64,000 bases of DNA from Gordonia heveisoli (GCF_030315745.1 NZ_JASXSH010000002.1:186001-250000), one strand, 5' to 3'; shown: positions 35,460 through 44,478, counted from the stretch's first letter. A program made the numbers and translations. Notes: generated from the letters alone by a model not told the origin.

Positions 35460-35506
35460 ACACTACACCTAGTGGCTGACAATTCTGCCAACCACAATCA
35501 CTTGTG
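35460..35506 (-). promoter_or_regulatory. Paired NrdR boxes upstream of nrdHIEF
   Basis: Box 1 ACACTACACCTAGTGG (35460-35475) and box 2 ACCACAATCACTTGTG (35491-35506) resemble the NrdR consensus ACACWATATATWGTGT in their outer halves. Their centres are 31 bp apart, three helical turns, which is the known geometry of NrdR pairs. NrdR represses nrd genes by sensing ATP/dATP. They lie about 140-186 bp upstream of nrdH. Confidence 0.7.
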
Positions 35507-35573
35507 AATGACATTCATGAAAGTCGCAGGTCGGCGGGTATACACGATCGTGAAGTCGGGCGCGTCCGGCGTG

Positions 35574-35658
35574 TCGTCCACAACATTTTGTGCAGTACTC
35601 CACAGAAGACCCCCGGATCTCCACAGCAACCGGGGCAACCATCCACAGGTGACCCACA
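35574..35658 (+). promoter_or_regulatory. Phased array of DnaA-box-like motifs
   Basis: Nonamers ending in CCACA occur at 35574-35582 (TCGTCCACA), 35596-35604 (TACTCCACA), 35617-35625 (ATCTCCACA), 35639-35647 (CCATCCACA) and 35650-35658 (TGACCCACA), all on one strand. Distances between ends are 22, 21, 22 and 11 bp. Compared with TTGTCCACA, the first matches 8 of 9 and the others 6-7. Confidence 0.45.
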
Positions 35659-35833
35659 ATCCGGCCGTTCCTCACCTGGTCACAAATTGGTAACAGTCTG
35701 TTTCCCGGCCCTACACCGCGCCCCGACGGATCGCGCCCCACCACGAGACAGCGCCGCCGGGGACTCCCGTGAGGGACGTCCCCGGCGACGCCGAAGAATC
35801 AGTGCCCGGCTTTCAGCGGCCGGCAGGCAGCCG

Positions 35834-36403
35834 TCAGACCGAGACGGCCACCTCGGTCGCGAGACGTGCCACGGCGGCGACGAGCGGCTCGACGATGGCG
35901 GCGTCGGCAAGTCCGTTCTCGCCCAGTGCCGAGGTCTGCAGGCCGAAGTCGACCTCCTCGATCACCCGTCCCCCGGCGATGCCGACAGACTTACGGGTGT
36001 CCTCCCGCGACCAGGTGCCCGCGTAGCGGCCCAGCGCCGCGCCGATGACGCCGACCGGCTTGCCCTGCAGCGCACCATTCCCATACGGCCGGGACAGCCA
36101 GTCGATGGCGTTCTTGAGCGCCGCCGGGATCGTGCCGTTGTACTCCGGGGTGACGACCAGGACTCCGTCGGCGCTACCCACAACGCCGCGCAGCCGTGCC
36201 ACACCGGCATCGAGATCGACGTCGGGGGCGCTGCCCGGATCCAGGTCCTCACTGTAGAAGGGCAGGTCACCGAGATAGTCGACGACGGTGACATGCACAC
36301 CCGCCGGTGCGCGATCCGCGGCCAGCTGGGCGAGCTGCCGATTGATCGACGCCTCCCGCAGGCTCCCCACCAGTGCGACCAACTCGACCACGCGTTCTGA
36401 CAT
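35834..36403 (-). CDS. NAD(P)H-dependent FMN reductase (Rv3054c-like)
   Basis: A 189-residue flavodoxin-fold reductase. VGSLREASINRQLAQL is the FMN phosphate-binding loop, VVTPEYNGTIPAALKNAIDWLSRP is the family signature and the GVIGAALGRYAG loop precedes the C-terminal helix. It reduces FMN or quinones with NAD(P)H. AGAGGAACGAG lies before the ATG. It is divergent from a TetR gene that may repress it, as in the Rv3054c-Rv3055 arrangement next to nrdH. Confidence 0.88.
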   Translation of the reverse strand: MSERVVELVALVGSLREASINRQLAQLAADRAPAGVHVTVVDYLGDLPFYSEDLDPGSAPDVDLDAGVARLRGVVGSADGVLVVTPEYNGTIPAALKNAIDWLSRPYGNGALQGKPVGVIGAALGRYAGTWSREDTRKSVGIAGGRVIEEVDFGLQTSALGENGLADAAIVEPLVAAVARLATEVAVSV

Positions 36404-36426
36404 CTCGTTCCTCTCGTTTGGGTACA

Positions 36427-36443
36427 GTCCGTTTCAACCGGAC
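36427..36443. promoter_or_regulatory. Possible TetR operator in the flavin reductase/TetR intergenic region
   Basis: GTCCG (36427-36431) and CGGAC (36439-36443) form an imperfect palindrome GTCCGTTTCAACCGGAC in the 87-nt divergent region. The inner bases are only partly symmetric. Confidence 0.35.
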
Positions 36444-36477
36444 CCGAGTCCGAATAATTTCGTCCGGCGTCAAACGT

Positions 36478-36483
36478 TAGGCT
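36478..36483 (+). promoter_or_regulatory. -10-like TAGGCT before the TetR gene
   Basis: TAGGCT ends 7 nt before the GTG at 36491. Confidence 0.45.
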
Positions 36484-36490
36484 CGTCACT

Positions 36491-37120
36491 GTGTCGAACA
36501 GCCCCGACCACTCCCCCGTCCCGCTGCGCCTGTCCGGCGCGGAGACCGAGCGTGCCGACGCCGCCCGCAATCGGCGATTGCTGCTCGCCGCCGCGAAGAA
36601 CCTCATCGACAACCACGGCGCCGCGGCGGTCACCATGGATGCGGTCGCGCGTGAAGCCGGTGTTGGCAAAGGTACTGTGTTTCGGCGCTTCGGTAGCCGC
36701 ACCGGGCTGATGTACGCGCTGCTGGACCATTCGGAATCGGAGATGCAGCAGGCTTATCTGTCGGGCCCGGCGCCGCTCGGTCCCGGCGCACCGGCGTTCG
36801 AGCGACTACTCGCCTACGGCCGAGCCCGTTTGAAGATGACCGCCGCCCACCTCGACATCCTCCTCGAGGCCGGCGGTGGCGGCGACGATTTCATGAGCCA
36901 CCCGGTGGGCCGGGCATCGTCGCTGCATGTGCAGATCTTGTTGCGCGAGTTGGGTTTCGGGCCTCACCTCCAAGTGGCCACGATCGCGGTACAGACACCA
37001 CTGCTGTCGGCGTCCGCCGTCAAACACCTCATCGACGTCGAAGGGTTGGACATCGCCACGATCATCGAGCAGTGGGAGACGATGGTCACCGCGCTGGTCG
37101 CCGGGCGCGGCGAATTCTGA
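36491..37120 (+). CDS. TetR-family transcriptional regulator (Rv3055-like)
   Basis: A 209-residue regulator. The N-terminal helix-turn-helix is RNRRLLLAAAKNLIDNHGAAAVTMDAVAREAGVGKGTVFRRFGSRTGLM (about residues 26-73), with the VGKGTVFRRFG recognition helix. The C-terminal ligand domain is not recognisable. Its start GTG is supported by a -10-like hexamer, giving a leaderless message. It probably controls the divergent FMN reductase and perhaps itself. The signal is unknown. Confidence 0.87.
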   Translation: MSNSPDHSPVPLRLSGAETERADAARNRRLLLAAAKNLIDNHGAAAVTMDAVAREAGVGKGTVFRRFGSRTGLMYALLDHSESEMQQAYLSGPAPLGPGAPAFERLLAYGRARLKMTAAHLDILLEAGGGGDDFMSHPVGRASSLHVQILLRELGFGPHLQVATIAVQTPLLSASAVKHLIDVEGLDIATIIEQWETMVTALVAGRGEF

Positions 37121-37246
37121 TCTCGACCCTCCGCCGGTCTTGGCGCCGCCAGGGTTTCACTCGCCGCGCGCACAACTGCGCATCGTCCTAACCTGAAGCC
37201 GAGCACACGGACACGTCCGTGTGACCGCTCATGGGAAGGATCCAAC

Positions 37247-38404
37247 GTGAAGGCTGTGATCATCGGGGCCGGGATGGGTGGCCTGAGCGCGGCCATCGCG
37301 CTCAAACAACTCGGTATCGACGTCACGGTCTATGAACAGGTCACCGAGAACAAGCCGGTCGGCGCGGCGATCTCGGTCTGGTCCAACGGCGTCAAATGCC
37401 TCAATCACCTCGGCCTCGCCGAGGAAACCGCGGCCCTCGGCGGCATCGTCGACTCGATGAGTTACCTCGATGGCTTCACCGGCGACACCATGTGCCGATT
37501 CAGTATGGCGCCCCTCATCGACGAGGTCGGCCAGCGCCCCTACCCGGTAGCCCGCGCCGAACTACAGCTGATGCTGATGGAGGCGTACGGGTACGCCGAC
37601 ATCAACTTCGGCAAGAAGATGATCTCGGTCACCGACGGCCCCGACGCGGCAACCGTCGAGTTCGCCGACGGCACGATCGATTCCGCCGACGTGGTGATCG
37701 CCGCCGACGGCGCGAAATCGCGAACGCGCGACTATGTGCTCGGCACCCCGGCGCAGCGCCGCTACGCCGGCTACGTCAATTTCAACGGCCTCGTCGCCGC
37801 CGACGACGAGATCGGACCGGCCACCGAATGGACCACCTACGTCGGTGACGGTCGGCGGGTGTCGGTGATGCCGGTCGCCGGGGACCGCTTCTACTTCTTC
37901 TTCGACGTACCGATGCCTGCGGACGCGCCGTACGAACGCGGCAGCGCGCGTGAGGTTCTCACCGCCGAATTCGCCGACTGGGCACCGGGGGTACACAAAC
38001 TGATCGCGGCACTCGATCCGGCCGCCACCAACCGGGTGGAGATCTTCGATCTCGATCCCTTCCACACGTGGGTCGCCGGGCGCGTGGCGCTCCTTGGCGA
38101 CGCCGCACACAACACCACCCCCGATATCGGCCAGGGCGGCTGTTCGGCGATGGAAGATGCGGTGGCACTCCAATTCTCGTTCCGCGACCACCCAGACAAC
38201 GTGTCGGCGGCGCTGGCCGCCTATCAATCCTCGCGAACGGAGCGCGCCGCCGAACTCGTATTGCGTGCCCGCAAACGCTGCGACGTCACCCATGCCAAGG
38301 ATCCGGCGAAGACCGCGGCCTGGTACGACGAACTGCGCCACGAGGACGGCACCAACATCATCGCCGGCATCGTCGGCAACATCGTCGGTGGGCCGCTCAC
38401 CTGA
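37247..38404 (+). CDS. hpxO: FAD-dependent urate hydroxylase HpxO
   Basis: A 385-residue group A flavin monooxygenase that closely follows the Klebsiella HpxO pattern: the FAD loop GAGMGGLSAAIALKQLGI (8-25), VGAAISVWSNGVKCLNHLG, RRYAGYVNFNGLVAADDE, GRRVSVMPVAGDRFYFFFD (with the Arg and Tyr linked to urate binding), GDAAHNTTPDIGQGG and a RKRCDVTHAKD tail. It makes 5-hydroxyisourate from urate with NADH and O2. No allantoin genes are adjacent, so the pathway context is incomplete. GTG at 37247 has AAGGATCC upstream. Confidence 0.85.
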   Translation: MKAVIIGAGMGGLSAAIALKQLGIDVTVYEQVTENKPVGAAISVWSNGVKCLNHLGLAEETAALGGIVDSMSYLDGFTGDTMCRFSMAPLIDEVGQRPYPVARAELQLMLMEAYGYADINFGKKMISVTDGPDAATVEFADGTIDSADVVIAADGAKSRTRDYVLGTPAQRRYAGYVNFNGLVAADDEIGPATEWTTYVGDGRRVSVMPVAGDRFYFFFDVPMPADAPYERGSAREVLTAEFADWAPGVHKLIAALDPAATNRVEIFDLDPFHTWVAGRVALLGDAAHNTTPDIGQGGCSAMEDAVALQFSFRDHPDNVSAALAAYQSSRTERAAELVLRARKRCDVTHAKDPAKTAAWYDELRHEDGTNIIAGIVGNIVGGPLT

Positions 38405-38422
38405 GCCGATCGTCGGCGCACC

Positions 38423-39913
38423 TCATCGGCCGGACGGGTCGGCGACGACGCCGGCCGACGGATTCGGTGCGAGTCCGTCGTGGGAGACGAGGGCCGCCGG
38501 TCGCGACAGGGTGGGGCCGGCTGCCAGCAGACCGATGATCGACCATGGCGCGGCACGCGGACTGTCTCCCAGACCCAGGACCGTACCGGTGCCGATATCC
38601 GGCACACCGAAACGCACCCCCGAATCGCTCACGTAGAACAGGGATTCGGCCCGGCGGCTGTCGCTCTCGTCGCCGGTTGCCTGAACGTATTCACCCGACC
38701 CGGGGCGCAGGTAGACCCGGTCGACGCCAGGCCCGGCACCGTCGGTCGAGGTCATGTGCACCGGCCGGGCATCGGCCGGAAGCGGTAGTGACCGCCCGGC
38801 GAGCAAGGTGGTCACCGCCGCCGGACGCGACCCACGCGTCCACGATCGGCACAGGACCGGTGCGGTGCCGGTGTCGAGCAGGCGGGGCCGCCGGACCGGG
38901 AACGCGCCGACCGGAAGGCTCGCGGCGACCGGCATCGCGGCAACCTGCCCGGGCGACAGGGTGATCACCGGGATGGTGCCGCCACGGTCGGCGAGCCGCA
39001 GGATCTCCGCCGTGAGCGCACCGATCGGCTGGACGCCGTCTGCGAGCACCACGTGATAGTGGCTCTCGTCGTGCAGGCCGGTGGTCTTGACCACCGATCC
39101 GATTCGCACGCCCGGTAGACCGGCCGCCGGGAGACCGGCGTCGCGGATCACCGGGACACGCAGATCGTCTACCCGCGGAAAGGAATTGAGCAGAGCCGTG
39201 CTGATCTGACGCGGTCGTACGCCTTCGGCACCCAGCGCGCGAAGCACCGGGACGTCGTCGGTGTCGATCTGGGCGCGTACCGGCGTCGGCGATCCGGCAC
39301 CCTCGACGTGGTAGACGAGGAACGTCAGGCCACCACTGGTCACCAGGGCGGCGTCGGTGGATGCGGCGGTACCGATCCGGTCGTCGAGTCGCGGATGATC
39401 ACCGATCACCGACAGTTCGATCGACTCCACCGGGGTGCCGGGAGTCGTCGACGACGAATCACAGACCGTCCAGCTCGACTCATGTCCCTGCGCCGACGAG
39501 TGCAGCGCGCCGGGGGCACCGGGGATGCCGAGCAGCGGGCCGCGGGGAAATCCGTCGAGCTTCTTGTCCGCGACCGACTTCGGCGAATCCGCGCTGCCCA
39601 CGATCAGTCGGGCCGATGCCAGGTTGAGCACCGGATGCAGCGTGCCGTCGACCAGGACATAGGTGCCGCCGCCATCCTTGCTGATCACGATCTTCTCGTC
39701 GCCCACCGCACCCTGCGGCCGGACCACACCCCAGATACCGCACCCGGCGAGCAGGAGCAGCCCGAGGACCAGACCTACCGTCAACGCCTGCAACTGCGTG
39801 CGCATCGGGTCGTGCAGCATCCGGACGTCTCGCCGCACCAGGGCATGTTCGAGTCGTTTGAGCAGAAACCGATAGCCGTTGACTTGCGCCTTCGTCGTGA
39901 GCTGACGCGCCAT
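38423..39913 (-). CDS. eccB: Type VII secretion core protein EccB
   Basis: A 496-residue ESX core component. The N-terminal TTKAQVNGYRFLLKRLEHALVRRD (5-28) is the family signature, followed by a single membrane helix LQALTVGLVLGLLLLAGCGIWGV (about 42-64) and a large exported domain with GGGTYVLVDGTLHPVLNLASARLIVG. EccB joins EccC, EccD and EccE in the membrane complex. A GGGGGAGACG stretch precedes the ATG. It is divergent from eccE by 263 nt. No other ESX genes are in the window. Confidence 0.92.
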   Translation of the reverse strand: MARQLTTKAQVNGYRFLLKRLEHALVRRDVRMLHDPMRTQLQALTVGLVLGLLLLAGCGIWGVVRPQGAVGDEKIVISKDGGGTYVLVDGTLHPVLNLASARLIVGSADSPKSVADKKLDGFPRGPLLGIPGAPGALHSSAQGHESSWTVCDSSSTTPGTPVESIELSVIGDHPRLDDRIGTAASTDAALVTSGGLTFLVYHVEGAGSPTPVRAQIDTDDVPVLRALGAEGVRPRQISTALLNSFPRVDDLRVPVIRDAGLPAAGLPGVRIGSVVKTTGLHDESHYHVVLADGVQPIGALTAEILRLADRGGTIPVITLSPGQVAAMPVAASLPVGAFPVRRPRLLDTGTAPVLCRSWTRGSRPAAVTTLLAGRSLPLPADARPVHMTSTDGAGPGVDRVYLRPGSGEYVQATGDESDSRRAESLFYVSDSGVRFGVPDIGTGTVLGLGDSPRAAPWSIIGLLAAGPTLSRPAALVSHDGLAPNPSAGVVADPSGR

Positions 39914-40176
39914 CGTCCCGTCTCCCCCATCTCCGCGATCCCCACCCGCGGCCCCGACGCCTGCGAGGTTGTGATGAACTTCGACCGCCCTCGCTCTCGC
40001 GGTAGTAGCCTAACCGACTATCGGCCGGGTGCCGGACGGTTTTCCACCGCCCACAAGGACATTCGCGCCGCCAGGTACAGAAGTTCGGCGATACGCGAAA
40101 CGTCGGGACGTCGTCGGCCCGGTACTCGTTTCCGATCGTGATCATCGTTGTCGATGTTTGATCTGGGGGGCTGCGG
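39914..40176. other. 263-bp divergent eccB/eccE intergenic region
   Basis: Contains the 5' leaders of both genes. No recognisable gene or repeat was seen. A GGGGGG before the eccE ATG serves as its likely ribosome binding site. Confidence 0.55.
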
Positions 40177-42030
40177 ATGACTGTGTCACGGATTCGGCCG
40201 GGGACCGTGGCGACCACCGTCGACGCAGGCGTGACCATCGTGGCGCAGGTGATCCTCGCAGCCGGGGCGATCGGCTGGCTGATCGTCGGGAACCTGTGGG
40301 GCATGACTCTGTTCGGGCTGTCGATGGTCGCCGCCTGCACCCTCGTTCCGGTCGGCGACACCGGATCGGCCGCTCGCCGCATCCGGCAGCGGATCTCCTT
40401 CTGGCTCAACCGGCGCCGCCGCGGTGCCGACCGTCTCCCGGCCCCCTTCGACATCCCCACCGGCGACGATCGATCCGCCACCGGAGCCCGCGCAGTGTCC
40501 ACCATCGGAACCCGCTGGACCGGCCGAACCCTGATCACCATGCTGCGCATAGCCCCGCCCGCCACGATCCTCACCACGCTGGGACCCGGCCACACCGCCG
40601 TCGCCGATGACACCGGACAGACGATCCCACTCGACGTGCTGGCCGACTGCATCAATCCTTACGACATCCGGCTGTCGTCGATCGAGGTGGTATCGCACGG
40701 TCGCCGTATCGGCGGAATCGGTCGAGCCGCCGACGTCTACGCCCGAACCGTCGGACCGTTGCCTGCCACCGCGCGACGGTCGGTCCTCATCGTGCTGCGC
40801 CTGGATCCACTCGACTGCCCGGATGCGGTGGCCCGCCGCGGCGGCGGCGGCACCGGGGCATTGCGTACCGCCACCATCGCCACGCGCCGCGTAGCCAAAC
40901 GACTGACCGAAGCCGGCCTCCACGTGCGGCCCCTGACCGCGGCGCAGATCACCGCGGTGACCGCCGAACTACTCGACGGCACCGACCTCGACACCGTCAC
41001 CGAGAGCTGGACGTCGTTGCGGGGCAGCGCAACCGGCGGAGGTCCGGCCACACATCTCACGACCGGATCGGTGGAACCGGCACAGCTGGTGGCGGCGCTG
41101 TCGGCACCGTGGCCCGCCGGACCGATATCGGTGACGACGGTCCTCGCAATGCGTCACGACAGCCGCGGCGGCCTCGAATTGCGCGGCGTGATCCGCACCG
41201 CCACACCGGCGCAGACGAGTACCACGCCGATCGGTCTACCCGCAGGCGTCCGCCGCCTCGACGGTCATCAATTCGACGCGCTGGTCGCCGGATTGCCGAT
41301 CGAGACAACCGCACCGATCGAGCGCATGGTCGCACCGGTCACCGGGGCACGGGCAAGCCAGATCACCCGGGAACTGCGTCTACCCGCGGCCGGTTGCGGT
41401 CAGTTGGTGGGTGCCGATCGTGCCGGGCAGGGCATCGCCATCCGGCTGATCGGTGCCGATATCGCCCATGTGGTCCTCGCCGCCGAATTCGCGCTGACCG
41501 CACAGGTGGTGTTGCGGGCGGTCGCCATCGGTGCCCACGTCGTCGTCCACAGCCGCCGACCGCAGGACTGGGCACCGGTGATCGCCACGGTGGCCGACCT
41601 GGGAGCACTGTCGCTGTCGACCGATCGCATACCTGGCCGAGGTGCACTGCGGGCCGTGGTGGCCGACGGCGTCGACATACCGGCACCCCCGCCCGGCACC
41701 ACCCGGATCACAGTTCTGCCACCGGGGACGGCCGGGCGACCACCTACCGACGACATCGCCCCCGTGACTCACTCGGGCAGCATCTCGATCGCCGACGCCG
41801 ACGTTGTCATCCGTCAGAATCCCCGTGCACCACAGGAGATCTCGATTGCGACCCGGACATTACGACAGACTGTCACCATGGTGGCCACCCCAGCCGAGTG
41901 GACGATGATCGGCGGCCACCGGACGCAGTCCGATCGGGCCGGGGTCACCGCACCGATAGCGTTGGGTACCCACGCGTGGCCGGTGGGGCCCACCATCCCC
42001 TTCCGGATCGCGGCCGACACCCGCAGGTGA
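40177..42030 (+). CDS. eccE: Type VII secretion protein EccE
   Basis: A 617-residue protein. Two adjacent N-terminal hydrophobic segments (about 17-60, with ILAAGAIGWLIVGNLWGMTLFGLSMVAAC) are followed by a long cytoplasmic region, matching EccE topology, and RTGRTLITMLRIAPP-type sequence after the membrane part is typical. It stabilises the ESX membrane complex. Longer than the approximately 400-550 residues of mycobacterial EccE proteins. ATG at 40177 follows a GGGGGG run. ESX-4 systems of M. tuberculosis lack EccE, whereas ESX-4-like systems of related genera carry it. The paired eccB lies divergently upstream. Confidence 0.8.
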   Translation: MTVSRIRPGTVATTVDAGVTIVAQVILAAGAIGWLIVGNLWGMTLFGLSMVAACTLVPVGDTGSAARRIRQRISFWLNRRRRGADRLPAPFDIPTGDDRSATGARAVSTIGTRWTGRTLITMLRIAPPATILTTLGPGHTAVADDTGQTIPLDVLADCINPYDIRLSSIEVVSHGRRIGGIGRAADVYARTVGPLPATARRSVLIVLRLDPLDCPDAVARRGGGGTGALRTATIATRRVAKRLTEAGLHVRPLTAAQITAVTAELLDGTDLDTVTESWTSLRGSATGGGPATHLTTGSVEPAQLVAALSAPWPAGPISVTTVLAMRHDSRGGLELRGVIRTATPAQTSTTPIGLPAGVRRLDGHQFDALVAGLPIETTAPIERMVAPVTGARASQITRELRLPAAGCGQLVGADRAGQGIAIRLIGADIAHVVLAAEFALTAQVVLRAVAIGAHVVVHSRRPQDWAPVIATVADLGALSLSTDRIPGRGALRAVVADGVDIPAPPPGTTRITVLPPGTAGRPPTDDIAPVTHSGSISIADADVVIRQNPRAPQEISIATRTLRQTVTMVATPAEWTMIGGHRTQSDRAGVTAPIALGTHAWPVGPTIPFRIAADTRR

Positions 42031-42064
42031 GCCGGTTCGGCGGAGCGACGGAACCAACCTCGTG

Positions 42065-43324
42065 TCAACCGGGAGTGGGCAGGCCGGCAACCGGTACCAG
42101 AGCCCGGAAGAACACCGCACGCGTGGACGCCGCACGGATGACGACATCGGGGTCCTCGTCGGCGATCCACGCCGCCTGACCGGCCGTGACGGTCATCGGC
42201 TCGCCGACCGGCGGCCGAACCTCGATGGTGCCGCTCAGCACGGACAGGATCTGTGGGCCGGGGATGTCGAAGCTGATCGAGGATGATCCGGTCAGCCCGG
42301 TCCCGTCCAATTCCACACGAGAGAGCCGGAATTCAGGTGCGGGCGTGAGATAGATGCGTTCCGCGCCCAGGGTGCGTACCGGCGGCGTCAGATCGGCGGT
42401 ACGCACCGGGCTGAAATCGAGCACCCGCAGCAGTTCCGGGACGTCGATGTGTTTGGGTGTCAGCCCACCGCGCAGCACGTTGTCGGAGTTCGCCATGATC
42501 TCGATTCCGGTGCCGCTCAGGTAGGCGTGCAGATTCCCGGCGGGCAGGTACAACCCTTGACCGGGTTCCAGCCGTACCCGGTTGAGCAGCAGGGACGCCA
42601 GCACGCCCGGGTCGAGCGGATAGGCTTCACCGAGTTCGAGGACGGTGCGCAGCTCCGGACCGAAGTCGGTGTCGCCGGCCGCCAGCCGGGCCACCGCGCC
42701 CGCCAGCACCTCGGGAATGAGCAGTTTGATACTCGACTCCGGCAGCGTCAGCCAGGTCGTGAACAGCGCCCGCAAGCCGCTCGAATCAGGCTGGCCCGCA
42801 AGCATACCCAGATAGGGGTCGAGTGCACTCACCTGCAGATGGCGCAGCAGTTCGACGGTCCGCTCCGGGGTGGCGAAGCCGGCCAGTGCGTCGAACTCGG
42901 TGATGGCGACGATGAGTTCCGGCTTGTGCCAAGGATCGCGGTAGTTGCGGTCGCGCGCGTCGAGCGCCAGACCCAGCGCGTTCTCGCGTTCGAATCCTTC
43001 CCGCGCCTGCTCGGCGGAGGGATGGGCCTGCAGCGACAGCGATTCCTCGGCTGCCAGCACCTTCACCAGGAACGGCAGCCGGTCACCGAAGGCGGCGACA
43101 CTCGACGATCCCAGTGCAGCAACGGGATCGGCTTCGATGGCGGCGAGCAGGTTGGTCTCGGGTATGCCGTCGGCACCGAGACACCTGGCCGGACCCGCCG
43201 GGTGCGAACCGAACCACAGCTCCGCCTCCGGATGCGCCGAGGGCACCGAGCGCCCCTGCATACTCGCAATGGCAGTTCTCGATCCCCAGGCGTACGGACG
43301 GATGACACCTTCCAGGGCTTTCAT
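42065..43324 (-). CDS. manA: Mannose-6-phosphate isomerase, class I
   Basis: A 419-residue type I phosphomannose isomerase. Zinc-site segments are visible: SLQAHPSAEQAREG, the DPWHKPELIVAI stretch and the GLYLPAGNLHAYLSGTGIEIMANSDNVLRGGLTPKHIDVPELL signature, including the catalytic Arg. It interconverts fructose- and mannose-6-phosphate, feeding GDP-mannose for lipoglycans. ATG at 43324 overlaps the upstream gene's stop by ATGA. The usual neighbour manB is not next to it. Confidence 0.93.
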   Translation of the reverse strand: MKALEGVIRPYAWGSRTAIASMQGRSVPSAHPEAELWFGSHPAGPARCLGADGIPETNLLAAIEADPVAALGSSSVAAFGDRLPFLVKVLAAEESLSLQAHPSAEQAREGFERENALGLALDARDRNYRDPWHKPELIVAITEFDALAGFATPERTVELLRHLQVSALDPYLGMLAGQPDSSGLRALFTTWLTLPESSIKLLIPEVLAGAVARLAAGDTDFGPELRTVLELGEAYPLDPGVLASLLLNRVRLEPGQGLYLPAGNLHAYLSGTGIEIMANSDNVLRGGLTPKHIDVPELLRVLDFSPVRTADLTPPVRTLGAERIYLTPAPEFRLSRVELDGTGLTGSSSISFDIPGPQILSVLSGTIEVRPPVGEPMTVTAGQAAWIADEDPDVVIRAASTRAVFFRALVPVAGLPTPG

Positions 43325-44472
43325 CGCACCGTGTTCCCCACCAGGCGGAGGTAGACCGCCGCCAGTTCCATTCGCAGTACCAATATCAGGAAGGACATCA
43401 GATTCACCGGACTGTCCGCGACGACGTCCTCACCGGGCGCGGGCGGTGAGGCCCACTCGGGCGCACCCGACTCCGATCGGCGTTCGCCGCTCTCGGTGTC
43501 GTCGCCGATCAGCAACTCGACATCGGCCAGCCCACCGACGCGCCTGCGGGTGAACCACTCGCGAGCCGCGGTCGTCGCCACCAGCACCCGGGTCGGCATT
43601 CCCGCGCGTGGACCATCGATCTCGGGGTCGTAGAAGATCGAGTCGACAGCACTCGCCGCACCGGAGTCGTTCCCGGACACCGCAACCGACGCGGCCGCAT
43701 CACCAAGGTCGGCCGCCGCGCAAATCACCCCGGCGAGCGCCACGAAACTTGCCGCGGCATGGGTGGCGACCACGGTCGCCGCCGGGCTGTCGCCGGACCA
43801 CACCACCGGCCGGCCCTGCACACGCAACGCGAGTGCCTTCGCCCGGTTGTGGAAACTCTGCCGCCCGGGATGGCCTGCGGACGCCTCGGCGTCCAGCGCG
43901 TCGGCCACCTCATCGAGCGGCGGCGCGGTAGGCATGAAACGCACCGCACGCAGTCCCGACAGCACCGCCAGAAAGGCCGCGGCGAACCCGACGAACCGCA
44001 GCCGCGGCTCGATGTCCAGCCGTGGGGACAGATCGATTCCATTGCCCCCCAAGGCATCACGGAGTGGACCGGCGATAGGTGCAACCACCACCACCTCAGC
44101 ACGACGGCGCAGTCCGCGAGCGGCGGCATCGGCCAGCGCCATATCTCCCGCGTCGTCACCGGCGATCACCACCACATCGAGCGGGCCGATCCAGCCGGGC
44201 AGGGTCGGTGCGGTCACGATCGGGACGTCGATCCGCGCGGACACCGCGGCGACGATCAGTGTGGCCGCCCGAGCGGCGATACCCGCCCCGCCGTACACGA
44301 TGACCACGCTGCGCGGACGCAGGTCGGCCAGCGGCTCCAACACTCCCTCACGCTCCGCCTCGGCGATGGCGCGCACCTGCGCGCCGGCCAGGGCCACCCC
44401 ACGCAACAGACCGTCGACGTCGGCAGAGAACAACTCCTCGGCGTCGTCGAGATCAGGTGTACCGGTGCGCAT
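43321..44472 (-). CDS. TobH-like conserved protein with SIS-like fold (Rv3256c-like)
   Basis: A 383-residue protein resembling Rv3256c, often called TobH. Alternating Rossmann-like segments are seen: PRSVVIVYGGAGIAARAATLIVAAV, GPLDVVVIAGDDAGDMALADAAARG and RPVVWSGDSPAATVVATHAAASFV, consistent with a SIS/phosphosugar-isomerase relative, though no catalytic residues can be named. Its overlap with manA suggests a role in mannose metabolism. ATG at 44472 has a TACGCT hexamer 6 nt upstream; this excludes the longer reading to 44559. Confidence 0.75.
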   Translation of the reverse strand: MRTGTPDLDDAEELFSADVDGLLRGVALAGAQVRAIAEAEREGVLEPLADLRPRSVVIVYGGAGIAARAATLIVAAVSARIDVPIVTAPTLPGWIGPLDVVVIAGDDAGDMALADAAARGLRRRAEVVVVAPIAGPLRDALGGNGIDLSPRLDIEPRLRFVGFAAAFLAVLSGLRAVRFMPTAPPLDEVADALDAEASAGHPGRQSFHNRAKALALRVQGRPVVWSGDSPAATVVATHAAASFVALAGVICAAADLGDAAASVAVSGNDSGAASAVDSIFYDPEIDGPRAGMPTRVLVATTAAREWFTRRRVGGLADVELLIGDDTESGERRSESGAPEWASPPAPGEDVVADSPVNLMSFLILVLRMELAAVYLRLVGNTVR

Positions 44473-44478
44473 GACACC

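Larger units (their letters stand above)
35321..35833. other. 513-bp non-coding regulatory region between nrdH and the flavin reductase
   Basis: No gene seen. It holds a paired NrdR-box-like element (35460-35506), a third CACAA-N4-TTGTG inverted repeat (35579-35592) and five DnaA-box-like CCACA motifs phased by 22, 21, 22 and 11 bp (35574-35658). AT-rich bases near 35680-35700 (ACAAATTGG) are noted. The rest, 35700-35833, shows nothing recognisable. Confidence 0.7.

Noticed and set aside
35680-35700. Chromosomal origin near the DnaA-box-like array
   Set aside because: No dnaA, dnaN, gidA or rpmH nearby; the boxes are weak and few. A local regulatory role is more likely.
35504-36400. 298-residue forward reading across the nrdH upstream region
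   Set aside because: It is antisense to the FMN reductase over most of its length and Arg-rich; the remaining part holds regulatory motifs.
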